A stretch of 64,000 nt of DNA, taken from Virgibacillus ndiopensis. Lineage in GTDB: Bacteria > Bacillota > Bacilli > Bacillales > Amphibacillaceae. Under the pieces are notes generated by a model. The model was not told the origin of the DNA and made no database searches. It was given only the letters and a program-made list of their open reading frames with translations. Shown here in pieces: positions 1 through 8,608 of this stretch. The translations under genes were made by a program, and so were the position numbers. Location of the stretch: the NCBI RefSeq assembly GCF_900187325.1, contig NZ_FZMZ01000005.1, positions 248,001 to 312,000 of the forward strand. Direction: 5' to 3'. How positions within the stretch are numbered: the first letter of the stretch is position 1; each line of letters opens with the position of its first letter.

Positions 1-1
1 T

Positions 2-1696
2 GCACATGCGAATGATATTGTACATCGTGACATAAAGCCACAAAATATTCTAATTGATACATATGGGCAGGTTAAAGTTACTGATTTTGGAATTGCGGTT
101 GCATTAAGTGCTACATCGTTGACGCAAACTAACTCTATATTAGGTTCTGTACATTATTTATCCCCGGAACAAGCCCGTGGGGGTATGGCTACCAAAAAAT
201 CGGATATCTATTCACTTGGAATCGTTTTGTTCGAGTTGTTAACTGCGCGATTACCGTTTTCGGGACAATCACCAGTTTCGATTGCCTTAAAACATTTGCA
301 AAACGATACACCATCCGTGAGAAGGTTTAATCAAGATGTTCCACAAAGTGTTGAAAATATCGTTCTAAAAGCAACAGCAAAAGATCCGTTTCATCGATAT
401 GAAACGGTTTACGAGATGGAAGATGCGCTTGAAACAGCGTTGGATCCTAGTAAATTGGACGAACAAAAGTATACTCCTCCGGTTGAAATTGGTGAGGAAA
501 CAAAAGCAATTCCGATTATTACAGATAGTCAAATGCAACAACATACAAACCAAAATACAATCGTTCATCACACGAATGGAAATACGCAAAAATATCAGAG
601 TGATAATCAAGATGAAAAACCAATGAAAAACAAAAAGAAAAAGGGCAAGGGTAAGGATAAGAAAAAAAAGAGTAAGAAGAAAAAATGGATCATTATACTC
701 GTAGTCTTATTTATGTTGATAGCAACAGGCATTACAGCACTTTTTGTAGTGCCAGAACTATTGCAGCCTGATGAGGTAGATGTTCCTGATGTAGCGAATA
801 TGGAATATGAAGATGCAGTTAATGAAATAGAGTCGGTAAAATTAAAACCTGAAAAAGAGCAAATTTATTCTGAGGACGTCGAGGAAGGTATTGTTGTGAA
901 AACCAATCCGCGATTTGGAAAGACCGTGAAAGAAGGGTCTACTGTTACTGTTTATGTAAGTCAAGGTAAGGAGAAGGTTGCTTTTCCAGATTACCTTGGA
1001 GATGATTTTAGTCAGGTTGAACGACTATTAGAAGAAGCAGGGTATGATGAAATAATTCCAATTGAGAAATTTTCCGACAAGCAGGTTGGAGAAATTATCA
1101 CACAAATACAGCCAGCACCAGAGACAGAAGTGATTCCTAGCGAAACTAAAGTTATTTTTGAAATAAGTAAAGGACCGGAATTAGTTTCTCTAGACAATCT
1201 TGAAGGGATGACTGAAGCAGAAGCAAAGGATTATCTAGAAAGTAATAACCTTAAAATGAATGCTATTGAAGAGAATTCTGAGGATGCCCCAAATGGTGAA
1301 GTGTTCCGGCAAGATCCTGGACCAAACGCGGAGCTTGAGGAAGGATCTACTGTTGATGTCTATATTTCAATAGGACCTGAAGAAAAACCACCTAGATCAC
1401 ATTCTGTTACGTTTACGGTACCTTATAAAGAACCGGAACAACCGGATCAACCTGATGATCAACAGGATCAACAGCAAGAAGACGATCAGCAGGTGCCAAA
1501 AGAACAAACTGTTAGGATATATGTAAAAGACGCGAATAATGATCTATCTGATGTTTTCAAAGAAGATAAAATAACAGAAGATAAGGATTATACGATTACA
1601 TTAACAATTCCTCCAGGAGAAACTGCACAGTATAAAGTAATGCGTGATGATGAAACAATTATCGATAAGAAGGTTCCATATAAAGAGGGTGAATAA
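2..1696 (+). CDS. prkC: PASTA-domain serine/threonine protein kinase PrkC (5' end missing)
   Basis: Membrane Ser/Thr kinase that senses muropeptides or cell-wall state and phosphorylates cytosolic targets. The reading frame is open from base 2, so the gene runs in from the left edge and 564 residues are visible. The catalytic loop HRDIKPQN (residues 8-15) and DFG (28-30) are intact. A Lys-rich juxtamembrane stretch precedes one transmembrane helix at about 230-251. Three extracellular PASTA repeats follow (about 258-322, 325-390 and 392-457), then an Asp/Gln-rich linker and a short C-terminal domain. The family is about 650 residues with three PASTA repeats. It abuts rsgA with no gap, as in B. 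subtilis; the cognate phosphatase gene prpC would lie just off the left edge. Confidence 0.96.
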   Translation, partial: AHANDIVHRDIKPQNILIDTYGQVKVTDFGIAVALSATSLTQTNSILGSVHYLSPEQARGGMATKKSDIYSLGIVLFELLTARLPFSGQSPVSIALKHLQNDTPSVRRFNQDVPQSVENIVLKATAKDPFHRYETVYEMEDALETALDPSKLDEQKYTPPVEIGEETKAIPIITDSQMQQHTNQNTIVHHTNGNTQKYQSDNQDEKPMKNKKKKGKGKDKKKKSKKKKWIIILVVLFMLIATGITALFVVPELLQPDEVDVPDVANMEYEDAVNEIESVKLKPEKEQIYSEDVEEGIVVKTNPRFGKTVKEGSTVTVYVSQGKEKVAFPDYLGDDFSQVERLLEEAGYDEIIPIEKFSDKQVGEIITQIQPAPETEVIPSETKVIFEISKGPELVSLDNLEGMTEAEAKDYLESNNLKMNAIEENSEDAPNGEVFRQDPGPNAELEEGSTVDVYISIGPEEKPPRSHSVTFTVPYKEPEQPDQPDDQQDQQQEDDQQVPKEQTVRIYVKDANNDLSDVFKEDKITEDKDYTITLTIPPGETAQYKVMRDDETIIDKKVPYKEGE

Positions 1697-2578
1697 ATGG
1701 CAGAAGGCAGAATTATTAAGGCGTTAAGTGGATTTTATTATGTTCAATCAGAGGATAAAATGTATCAATGTCGGGGACGTGGTGTTTTTCGTAATAAGAA
1801 CATCACCCCGCTTGTTGGGGATTTTGTTTTATTTGACGAGAGTAATCCTAATGAAGGGTATATTCAAGAAATTAAACCTCGAACAAATGAATTGATACGA
1901 CCACCTATCGCAAATATTGACCAAGCGATTATTGTAAATTCTGTTGTTACACCTGAATTCAGTACGTTATTGTTGGATCGATTTCTTGTATTAATTGAAG
2001 CAAAAGATATAAAACCGGTAATTTTTATTACGAAGATGGATACCATTACTGACGAGCAAGTAACGACAATTGAAAACTACCAGAAAGATTATCAAAGCAT
2101 TGGCTATCCAGTAGAATTGTTGTCATCAAAAGGATCGAACGAATTAACTGGTCTAGAACACTATTTTACAGATAAAGTATCCGTTTTTGCTGGACAATCC
2201 GGTGTCGGAAAATCTTCTTTGTTAAATGCATTAAAACCATCATTACTACTAAAAACGGGTGATGTATCAAAAAGTCTTGGTAGAGGAAAACATACAACCA
2301 GACACGTTGAATTAGTTGAGGTAAATGGTGGCTTGGTAGCAGATACACCTGGGTTTAGTTCCTTAGAATTTGGTGAAATAGAATTAGAAGAATTAGCAGA
2401 CTGTTTTCCTGAAATGCGAGAACGGAAAGAGGGCTGTAAATTCCGAGGTTGTATGCATTATAAAGAACCGAAATGTGCAATTAAACAATCTGTAGATCAT
2501 GGAGAAATTCCACCGTTTAGATACGAACATTATGTAAGCTTCCTAGAGGAGATACAAACAAGAAAGCCGAGGTATTAA
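1697..2578 (+). CDS. rsgA: Ribosome small-subunit-dependent GTPase A
   Basis: Circularly permuted GTPase that acts late in 30S subunit maturation. The order is an N-terminal OB fold (about 1-70), then G4 TKMD (112-115), G1 GQSGVGKSS (166-174) and G3 DTPG (216-219), so the motifs are permuted as expected. A C-terminal zinc motif uses C247, C252, H254 and C260. At 293 residues it matches the family. The ATG directly follows the prkC stop, which suggests coupled translation; rpe follows after 2 nt. Confidence 0.97.
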   Translation: MAEGRIIKALSGFYYVQSEDKMYQCRGRGVFRNKNITPLVGDFVLFDESNPNEGYIQEIKPRTNELIRPPIANIDQAIIVNSVVTPEFSTLLLDRFLVLIEAKDIKPVIFITKMDTITDEQVTTIENYQKDYQSIGYPVELLSSKGSNELTGLEHYFTDKVSVFAGQSGVGKSSLLNALKPSLLLKTGDVSKSLGRGKHTTRHVELVEVNGGLVADTPGFSSLEFGEIELEELADCFPEMRERKEGCKFRGCMHYKEPKCAIKQSVDHGEIPPFRYEHYVSFLEEIQTRKPRY

Positions 2579-2580
2579 CT

Positions 2581-3237
2581 ATGACAAAAATAGCACCATC
2601 AATATTATCAGCTGATTTTTCAAAACTTGGAGAAGAAATAAAAGAGGTAGAACAAGGTGGGGCAGATTATATTCATGTTGATGTAATGGATGGCCATTTC
2701 GTTCCTAATATAACAATAGGTCCGCTTATAGTAGACGCAATTAGACCAGTAACATCATTGCCGCTTGATGTCCATTTAATGATTGAAAATCCGGATGCGT
2801 ATATTCCGATGTTTGCTAAAGCTGGAGCAAATATTATCACGGTTCATCAGGAAACATGTCCACATCTGCATCGGACCATACAATTAATAAAAGATCAACA
2901 TGTCAAAGCTGGAGTTGTTATCAATCCCGCTACACCAGCTGAAATGATCAAGGAAATTTTACACGAGGTTGATCTAGTGTTGTTAATGACAGTTAACCCT
3001 GGATTTGGTGGACAATCATTTATTCATAGTGTTGTGAAAAAAGTAGAACAAATCTCAACCTGGAGAGAAGAGCGTAATTTAACATTCGAGATTGAAATTG
3101 ACGGTGGTGTAAATGCTGATACTGCCAAGCTTTGTACAGATGCAGGAGCAGATGTATTAGTTGCAGGAAGCGCCGTATTTAACAAAGAAGATCGTAGCCA
3201 GGCTATTAGAGATCTTATTCAAGCAACACAGGAGTAA
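2581..3237 (+). CDS. rpe: Ribulose-phosphate 3-epimerase
   Basis: Interconverts ribulose 5-phosphate and xylulose 5-phosphate in the pentose phosphate pathway. This is a 218-residue TIM barrel with the metal and catalytic motif HVDVMDGHF at 32-40 (catalytic D34), HLMIENP near 66 and the later IEIDGGVN phosphate/catalytic strand. Its position between rsgA and thiN is the standard Bacillus order. Start and stop are unambiguous. Confidence 0.97.
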   Translation: MTKIAPSILSADFSKLGEEIKEVEQGGADYIHVDVMDGHFVPNITIGPLIVDAIRPVTSLPLDVHLMIENPDAYIPMFAKAGANIITVHQETCPHLHRTIQLIKDQHVKAGVVINPATPAEMIKEILHEVDLVLLMTVNPGFGGQSFIHSVVKKVEQISTWREERNLTFEIEIDGGVNADTAKLCTDAGADVLVAGSAVFNKEDRSQAIRDLIQATQE

Positions 3238-3241
3238 GAGA

Positions 3242-3910
3242 ATGACCACAATAGCAATCGTAGGGAACGGACCAACCAATCTCCTCCCAGATCTAGCTTT
3301 GTATAAGGATTTAGTTAATATATGGATCGGAGCAGACCGGGGGGCATATACATTAATAAAAAATCAAATTAAGCCTGATTATGCTGTTGGAGACTTTGAT
3401 TCTATTAATGTAGAAGAAAAAGAACAGATTAAGAATTATGCAATGAACTTTTTGGAATACCCAGTGGAAAAAGATCAAACAGATTTAGAAATTGCTATTT
3501 TAAAAGCATATGAGTTAAATCCAGTTAAGATTTATTTATTTGGAGTAACGGGTGGAAGATTAGATCATGAACTAATTAACATACAGACGCTTTATTCCAT
3601 AATGAAAAATCAAATTAGTGGAGTTATTGTAGATAAAAATAATCAACTTGAAATGGTAACCCCAGGCAGGCATTATCTTTCATTTGATAAAAACTATCCA
3701 ACTATCTCTTTTGTCCCACATACAGAGAATGTAGACGGGTTAACGCTAGACGGGTTTTATTACCCCTTGGTTAATCAAACAATTTCTTGGGGGTCTACGC
3801 TTTGTATATCAAACAAGCTTCTTTTAAAAAATGGTACTTTTTCATTTAGTAAAGGCATACTATTACTAATAAAGAGTCGTGATGCCATAGAAGAAACGAT
3901 TCCAGAGTAA
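3242..3910 (+). CDS. thiN: Thiamine pyrophosphokinase
   Basis: Transfers pyrophosphate from ATP to thiamine to make the cofactor TPP. The start is the ATG at 3242, preceded by GGAG four bases after the rpe stop region. A longer frame from 3161 lies inside rpe and lacks a ribosome site. The 222-residue product begins MTTIAIVGNGP and has the family motifs WIGADRGA, DFDS and the substrate-site motif EKDQTDLE, followed by GVTGGRLDHE. The C-terminal half is the TPK beta-sandwich domain. It is the last full enzyme of the prkC-rsgA-rpe-thiN run and lies 30 bp before spoVM. Confidence 0.94.
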   Translation: MTTIAIVGNGPTNLLPDLALYKDLVNIWIGADRGAYTLIKNQIKPDYAVGDFDSINVEEKEQIKNYAMNFLEYPVEKDQTDLEIAILKAYELNPVKIYLFGVTGGRLDHELINIQTLYSIMKNQISGVIVDKNNQLEMVTPGRHYLSFDKNYPTISFVPHTENVDGLTLDGFYYPLVNQTISWGSTLCISNKLLLKNGTFSFSKGILLLIKSRDAIEETIPE

Positions 3911-3940
3911 GCTGTGTTTGTATTTAGAGGAGGGGACTCA

Positions 3941-4024
3941 TTGAAATTTTATACGATTAAACTCCCAAGGGTTATTGGCGGATTTGTTCGAGTCGTTATT
4001 GGTGTATTCAAGAAAGATAAATAG
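3941..4024 (+). CDS. spoVM: Stage V sporulation protein M, SpoVM
   Basis: A 27-residue amphipathic helix that recognises the positive curvature of the forespore membrane, anchors SpoIVA for coat assembly and inhibits FtsH. It is read from a TTG codon with a strong GAGGAGGGG site 6 nt upstream. The peptide starts MKFYTIKLPR and ends in KKDK; B. subtilis SpoVM starts MKFYTIKLPK, and the Pro at position 9 needed for function is kept. It lies after thiN and before a terminator, as in B. subtilis. It is direct evidence that the organism forms endospores. Confidence 0.95.
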   Translation: MKFYTIKLPRVIGGFVRVVIGVFKKDK

Positions 4025-4087
4025 GGAATGCTAGCTTTTGTCAATTGTTTGGCAGAAGCTCATTTTTTTGTTCAATCGTTATATATG

Positions 4088-4115
4088 AAAAAAGCACCCG
4101 TTGTGGGTGCTTTTT
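4088..4115. terminator. Bidirectional intrinsic terminator between spoVM and rpmB
   Basis: The stem AAAAAAGCACCC pairs with GGGTGCTTTTT across a 5-nt loop. An A-run on the left and a T-run on the right let it end both the rightward thiN-spoVM transcript and the leftward rpmB transcript. Confidence 0.9.
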
Positions 4116-4138
4116 GTCATACTAATGTTCAAGGTATA

Positions 4139-4327
4139 TTATACGCGCTCAACTTTACCTGATTTAAGTGCACGTGCAGAAACATAAACACGTTTAGGTT
4201 TTCCGTCTACCATAATACGAACTTTTTGTACATTAGCTTTCCAATTACGTTTATTGGAATTCATAGCGTGAGAGCGTTGATTTCCACTGCGAGTTTTACG
4301 TCCAGTAACAACACATTTTCTAGCCAT
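4139..4327 (-). CDS. rpmB: 50S ribosomal protein L28 (bL28)
   Basis: A 62-residue basic large-subunit protein. It begins [23 protein letters not shown], ending in a KSGKVERV tail. Only one Cys is present, so it is the zinc-free (C-minus) form. The gene has a good GGAGG site on the reverse strand (GGAGGGAT just upstream of ATG). As in B. subtilis it is divergent from yloU. Confidence 0.97.
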   Translation of the reverse strand: MARKCVVTGRKTRSGNQRSHAMNSNKRNWKANVQKVRIMVDGKPKRVYVSARALKSGKVERV

Positions 4328-4551
4328 GGTATCCCTCCTTACTCTTTACATGCGTCATTTATTACTAATACAATTTATCATAAGTGCCGCTAGAATGCAA
4401 TTCCCTTTTCTGCATAAAGTGAAAATGCTTGACAGTTTAACATGTTTCGTCCATTGTTATAAGGGGTTATGTGTAAAAATAGCTGCTTTTAAAACTGTTT
4501 TGTTTGTAGTAAACTATCCTTATAAATGGTGGGTATAGAAGGAGGATAATG

Positions 4552-4914
4552 ATGTCCATTGAACTTAATATGAATGATGGTCATGTAACAATCACAAATG
4601 AAGTTATTGCAACTATTGCTGGAGGTGCAGCAATCGAATGTTATGGGATTGTTGGAATGGCCTCAAAAAGTCAAATTAAAGATGGTATTGCTGAGATTTT
4701 AAGAAAAGAAAACTTTTCTAGAGGTGTCGTAGTTAGACAAGATGGTGATAGTCTTCATATTGATATGTATATTATTGTAAGCTATGGTACCAAAATATCA
4801 GAAATAGCGCATAACGTTCAATCTCAAGTAAAATACACACTAAATAAAACATTAGGATTATCGATTGATTCCGTAAATATATATATTCAAGGGGTTCGAG
4901 TAGCGAAGGAATAG
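4552..4914 (+). CDS. yloU: Asp23/Gls24 family envelope stress protein YloU
   Basis: A small Asp23-family protein of 120 residues. The central block ISNEVIATIAGGAAIECYGI-type region (residues 15-34) and the C-terminal motif SVNIYIQGVRV identify YloU. Two ATGs overlap at 4549 and 4552. The ribosome site AAGGAGG (4539-4545) is only 3 nt from the first but 6 nt from the second, so 4552 is chosen. The molecular function is unsettled; family members associate with the membrane and envelope stress. The constant pairing with fakA downstream (37-nt gap) suggests a lipid or envelope link, which is inference. Confidence 0.93.
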   Translation: MSIELNMNDGHVTITNEVIATIAGGAAIECYGIVGMASKSQIKDGIAEILRKENFSRGVVVRQDGDSLHIDMYIIVSYGTKISEIAHNVQSQVKYTLNKTLGLSIDSVNIYIQGVRVAKE

Positions 4915-4951
4915 CCTCTTGTTATTTACGGTCAAGAAGGAGGAAGTAGTA

Positions 4952-6613
4952 GTGACGGTACGAACGTTAGATGGCAAGACTTTTGCACAAATGGTACTCT
5001 CAGGAGCGCACCATTTAACGAATAATGCTAAAAAAATTGATGCACTAAATGTATTTCCCGTTCCGGATGGCGATACAGGTACAAATATGAATTTATCCAT
5101 GACATCTGGTGCTAAAGAGGTTAAGAAAACTCAATCTGATGATGCATCAGTTGTTGCTCAGGCTTTTGCTAAAGGGTTATTAATGGGTGCAAGAGGTAAT
5201 TCAGGGGTTATTCTTTCGCAGTTATTCCGCGGCTTTGCAAAAGGTATTGAGAAAAAGCAGGAATTAACAGCTCAGGATTTAGCAAATGCGTTTGACAGTG
5301 GTGTAACCACAGCCTATAAAGCAGTTATGAAACCTGTTGAAGGTACGATATTAACGGTCGCTAAAGATGCAGCAAAGCTTGCAGTTAAAGAGGCGAAACG
5401 GGAAAATGATGTAATTGTTTTAATGGAAAAAGTTTTAAGAGAGGCAAAAGCATCGTTAAAACGCACACCAGACTTATTACCAGTATTGAAAGAAGTTGGT
5501 GTGGTGGACTCTGGCGGGCAAGGCTTAGTTACCATTTATGAAGGATTTCTGGCTACATTGAAGGGAGAAGAACTCCCGGAGGATGCTAGTGATGTAGAAA
5601 TGGACGATATGGTAAATGCAGAACATCATAAAATTGCCCAGGACTTTATGGATACTGCAGATATCAAATTCGGATATTGTACAGAATTTATGGTTAAATT
5701 TGAAAAGGATAAAATGGATGAAAATCCTTTTAGTGAAGAAGCTTTCCGTAATGAATTAAGTGAACATGGCGATTCTTTATTGGTAGTAGCTGATGATGAG
5801 ATTGTTAAAGTTCATGTTCATGCAGAATATCCCGGTACGGTTATGACAATTGGTCAACGCTACGGTAGTCTGATCAATATGAAAATCGAGAATATGCGTG
5901 AACAGCATACGTCAATTGTTGGTGAAAAAGATGTTAATGCAACACCAAAAGAAAAAGTCGAATATGCAATTGTGACAGTTGCAATGGGTAAAGGTTTGAA
6001 AACTTTGCTAGAAAGTCTTGGAGCTACCGTTGTAATAGAAGGTGGTCAAACGATGAACCCAAGCACACAAGATATTTCTGATGCAATTAAAGAAGCAAAT
6101 GCTAAAAACATACTAATTTTACCAAATAACAAAAACATTATTATGGCTGCCGAACAAGCTGCAAAAATAGCAGAAGAGAATGTTCAAGTTGTACCGACAA
6201 AAACAATTCCACAGGGGATCAGTGCAATGCTTGTATTCCATCCAGAAGCAGACATAACGGAAAACAAAGAAACGATGGATCAAGCAGGATCACAGGTTAA
6301 AACTGGACAGGTTACATATGCTGTTCGCGATACGCAAATCGATGGCATTACAATTGAAAATGGAAATTTCATGGGTATTGCTGATGGTAAAATTACAGCA
6401 AGTCATCAAGATAAGGTTGAAACAGTCAAAGCGCTGCTTGCTGAATTGATTACAGAGGATGACGAAATTCTTACCATTTTGTATGGTGAGGATGTTAATG
6501 AGGAAGAGATTGGCGAGCTTGTCGATTTTGTGGAAGCAACATATGAGGATGTTGAGGTAGAAGTCCATAACGGAAATCAACCAATTTATTCGTATATTTT
6601 CTCAGTTGAATAA
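4952..6613 (+). CDS. fakA: Fatty acid kinase subunit A (YloV)
   Basis: ATP-binding subunit of fatty acid kinase, which phosphorylates FakB-bound fatty acids so that PlsX/PlsY can use them. The start is GTG at 4952 with AAGGAGG 8 nt upstream; an in-frame upstream start at 4919 would overlap that site. The 553 residues equal the B. subtilis length. The N-terminal DhaL/Dak2 domain has the Mg-binding motif DGDTGTN (39-45) and ARGNSGVILSQ. The C-terminal half is the FakA-specific domain. B. subtilis continues directly into sdaAB, but here a permease and a 4.5-kb island intervene. Confidence 0.95.
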   Translation: MTVRTLDGKTFAQMVLSGAHHLTNNAKKIDALNVFPVPDGDTGTNMNLSMTSGAKEVKKTQSDDASVVAQAFAKGLLMGARGNSGVILSQLFRGFAKGIEKKQELTAQDLANAFDSGVTTAYKAVMKPVEGTILTVAKDAAKLAVKEAKRENDVIVLMEKVLREAKASLKRTPDLLPVLKEVGVVDSGGQGLVTIYEGFLATLKGEELPEDASDVEMDDMVNAEHHKIAQDFMDTADIKFGYCTEFMVKFEKDKMDENPFSEEAFRNELSEHGDSLLVVADDEIVKVHVHAEYPGTVMTIGQRYGSLINMKIENMREQHTSIVGEKDVNATPKEKVEYAIVTVAMGKGLKTLLESLGATVVIEGGQTMNPSTQDISDAIKEANAKNILILPNNKNIIMAAEQAAKIAEENVQVVPTKTIPQGISAMLVFHPEADITENKETMDQAGSQVKTGQVTYAVRDTQIDGITIENGNFMGIADGKITASHQDKVETVKALLAELITEDDEILTILYGEDVNEEEIGELVDFVEATYEDVEVEVHNGNQPIYSYIFSVE

Positions 6614-6624
6614 AGCATTTATAT

Positions 6625-6661
6625 AGAGCCTTATCACTTGTGATACGGCTCTATAATTTTT
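6625..6661 (+). terminator. Intrinsic terminator after fakA
   Basis: AGAGCC (6625-6630) pairs with GGCTCT (6647-6652), with an inner TATCAC/GTGATA extension, followed by ATAATTTTTT. It closes the yloU-fakA unit. Confidence 0.85.
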
Positions 6662-6670
6662 TGGGGCAGT

Positions 6671-6698
6671 AAAAAAAGCTGCCCAAAACTGGACAGCT
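6671..6698 (-). terminator. Intrinsic terminator of the NCS2 permease gene
   Basis: Read on the reverse strand, AGCTGTCC pairs with GGGCAGCT (one G-U pair) and is followed by seven T. It lies 10 bp past the permease stop codon. Confidence 0.85.
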
Positions 6699-6707
6699 TA
6701 ACTATAT

Positions 6708-7994
6708 TTATAACCCAACAATCTTCATAAGAAAATCAAACAAAAACAGTGATGAAATGACTATCAATGCTGTTGATAATTCTCTCTGCTTACCAAGTGC
6801 AATTTTAACAATTGGATATGCAATAAAACCAAACGCCATTCCATCGGCAATACTATACGTAAATGGAATCATCACAGCAATTAGAAATGCTGGTAATGCT
6901 TCTGACAAATCATCGAGTGATATGTGGCGAATATTCTGGGCCATCAATACTCCGACGATAATTAAAATCGGACTAATAGCTGTGTTTGGAATCATTGATA
7001 TCCATGGAATAATAAAAATGGTTGCCAAAAATAATAAACCAGCTATAATAGCAGCTTTACCGGTCTTCCCTTTGGATGCGATTACAGCTGCATTTTCTGC
7101 CGCTGAAACGGTTGGTGACGTTCCTAAAAAGGCACATACAAGCGATGAAAAAGCGGTAACCTGATATGACTTGCTATAACTATTATCTCGCTTAAGCATC
7201 TGAAGCTGTCCATTTAACAACCCCATATTCTCAAAAATAAGGATCATCGCTAATGGAAAAATCGCTAGCCAAAACGACAAATTATCTAGTGCTGTAAACG
7301 ACGGTACCCACATAAACTCATCTACATGAACAGTCATAGTGCTATTTCCGGTATCAAGTATTCCAAAAACATATGCAAGTACTGTTCCACCAATCATTGT
7401 AATCAGAAAGTTTGCAGGAACATTTTTAATAAATAAAAATATCGCTAAAAACAATGTTAACAAACTAACGATAAACGTAGGGGAAGTGAAATCACCAATA
7501 GCAATAATTGTGTGCTCTCCACTTACAACAAGACCGCTTTTTTCTAAACCGATTAGGATTAAGAAAAAACCTAAGCCTACTGTAATTGCATGCTTTAACG
7601 AATCAGGAATCGCTTCTTTTAACAGTACTCCTAACTTGCTGAATGCTGTGATTAGAAAAATGATAGATGCAATTAATACAACTGCTAATCCTTCCTGAAA
7701 CGTAAGACCTGTTCCTTCAACGATTGAATAGGCAAAAAGTGCGTTAATTCCCATCCCTGGAATTAAAATTAATGGCAGGTTAGCGAAAAGTCCCATAAGG
7801 ATTGTACCAACAAAGCTTGCTAGAATAGTAGCAAGCATTCCACTCTCTAGCGAAACTCCCGCCTCATTCAGGATCGACCCATTTACAACAACAATGTAAA
7901 CTGTTGTAAGGTAACCAACTAATCCAGCAATGATTTCTGTACGCCATTTACCTTTTGTAGCGTTTGATATCGCATTATTACCGTTATAAGGCAT
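6708..7994 (-). CDS. NCS2 family purine permease (AzgA/PbuG-PbuO group)
   Basis: A 428-residue polytopic membrane protein of the nucleobase:cation symporter-2 AzgA branch, likely taking up hypoxanthine, guanine or adenine. Supporting motifs are TEIIAGLVGYLTTVYIVVVN near residues 19-38, LILIPGMGINALFAY, and SAAENAAVIASKGKTGKAA in the substrate region; the hydrophobicity pattern fits 12 or more helices. It is about the length of PbuG/PbuO. It starts ATGCC with a GGAG site. I saw no purine riboswitch in the 80 bp upstream, only a short palindrome at about 8033-8053. The substrate is uncertain within purines. The gene is not at this site in B. subtilis. Confidence 0.9.
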   Translation of the reverse strand: MPYNGNNAISNATKGKWRTEIIAGLVGYLTTVYIVVVNGSILNEAGVSLESGMLATILASFVGTILMGLFANLPLILIPGMGINALFAYSIVEGTGLTFQEGLAVVLIASIIFLITAFSKLGVLLKEAIPDSLKHAITVGLGFFLILIGLEKSGLVVSGEHTIIAIGDFTSPTFIVSLLTLFLAIFLFIKNVPANFLITMIGGTVLAYVFGILDTGNSTMTVHVDEFMWVPSFTALDNLSFWLAIFPLAMILIFENMGLLNGQLQMLKRDNSYSKSYQVTAFSSLVCAFLGTSPTVSAAENAAVIASKGKTGKAAIIAGLLFLATIFIIPWISMIPNTAISPILIIVGVLMAQNIRHISLDDLSEALPAFLIAVMIPFTYSIADGMAFGFIAYPIVKIALGKQRELSTALIVISSLFLFDFLMKIVGL

Positions 7995-8056
7995 GTTATC
8001 TCCTCATAATTCTTTCTATCCCTCTCCCACCCGATTATAATTATCATATAATCCAC

Positions 8057-8074
8057 AAATGATTATTATAGAGG
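8057..8074. repeat. Left copy of an 18-bp direct repeat bounding the accessory island (putative att site)
   Basis: AAATGATTATTATAGAGG occurs here and again, perfect and in the same orientation, at 12590-12607. Flanking bases differ outside the 18 bp. An integrase remnant ends about 95 bp inside this copy. The copies lie upstream of two genes pointing away from each other, so they have opposite orientation relative to those genes. That argues against a shared one-sided operator and for the core of an attachment site. Confidence 0.7.
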
Positions 8075-8141
8075 CAAACTTTTTAGAAGTCAATCATATC
8101 AATGTTTATGGAGTTTTTAATTAAAATTGAAGTGTGTTCCT

Positions 8142-8165
8142 CCACCGTAATTCAGTTTGCGGTGG
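8142..8165 (-). terminator. Hairpin downstream of the integrase remnant
   Basis: CCACCG and CGGTGG form a perfect 6-bp stem just past the remnant integrase stop codon on the reverse strand. A T-rich tract follows only further on, so it may be the old terminator of the integrase gene. Confidence 0.45.
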
Positions 8166-8169
8166 GGAG

Positions 8170-8275
8170 TTATTGATTCATGAGGTTTTCGAACAGATCT
8201 ACAGTAGCATTTCTCATTTTTCTGTTAAATGAGAGTAAGTGTCTAATGTAATACTTGTTTTACTGTGTCCAAGGC
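8170..8275 (-). pseudogene. Tyrosine recombinase (phage/ICE integrase) C-terminal remnant
   Basis: The reverse strand reads LGHSKTSITLDTYSHLTEK in one frame, then after a one-base frameshift KMRNATVDLFENLMNQ and a stop at 8170. This is the last catalytic block of tyrosine integrases: the conserved LGHS...T.DTYSH segment with the nucleophilic Tyr. About 35 residues survive; the catalytic R-K-H-R part is gone. Its 5' side fuses directly into the tail of the repressor remnant, so an internal deletion joined the two genes. Confidence 0.75.
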
Positions 8276-8559
8276 AAATCCAGTAGTATTATCCATACTA
8301 TCAATCATCTTTTGGAGTTCATTTTGGATGTCTTGTTCATCCATTTCTGTTAAGTCATAGTATCCTCTTCTTATCAGTTCGTCCCGGTAGGTAGTCTGTA
8401 GATACGTCAAAGTAGTCCGCTATTGATTAAAGTTTATTAGCCACAGGAGTTTGTGTTTTAATCGGTATAAAGTGTTTTTGGAATAACCTAGTGATTTTTC
8501 CAAATATTAATTGAAACCCTCTCATCACACAATTTATTTACTTTATCAAAATATGTCAT
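8243..8559 (-). pseudogene. XRE-family (phage/ICE repressor-like) regulator, frameshifted
   Basis: The ATG at 8559 (reverse) has an AAAGGA site. Read with frame changes, the strand gives MTYFDKVNKLCDERVSI, then LEKSLGYSKNTLYRLKT-like sequence, then ADYFDVSTDYLPGRTDK, then in another frame DLTEMDEQDIQNELQKMID. The helix-turn-helix core and the DVSTDYLLGRTD-type signature are typical of Xre/ImmR repressors, and the LTE.DE.DI..EL tail is also typical. At least three frameshifts or stops make it non-functional. Its position next to an integrase tail mirrors int-repressor modules of temperate phages and ICEs. Confidence 0.75.
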
Positions 8560-8608
8560 AATAACATCCTTTTATACCTTACTAATTCTAATACAATGCA
8601 GATGTGAA

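Noticed and set aside
6757-7698. Long plus-strand open frames opposite the permease
   Set aside because: They are antisense shadows of a real reverse-strand membrane protein gene, without ribosome sites.
7995-8056. Purine riboswitch upstream of the NCS2 permease
   Set aside because: None of the conserved loop or junction sequences of the purine aptamer are present; only a short AT-rich palindrome is visible.
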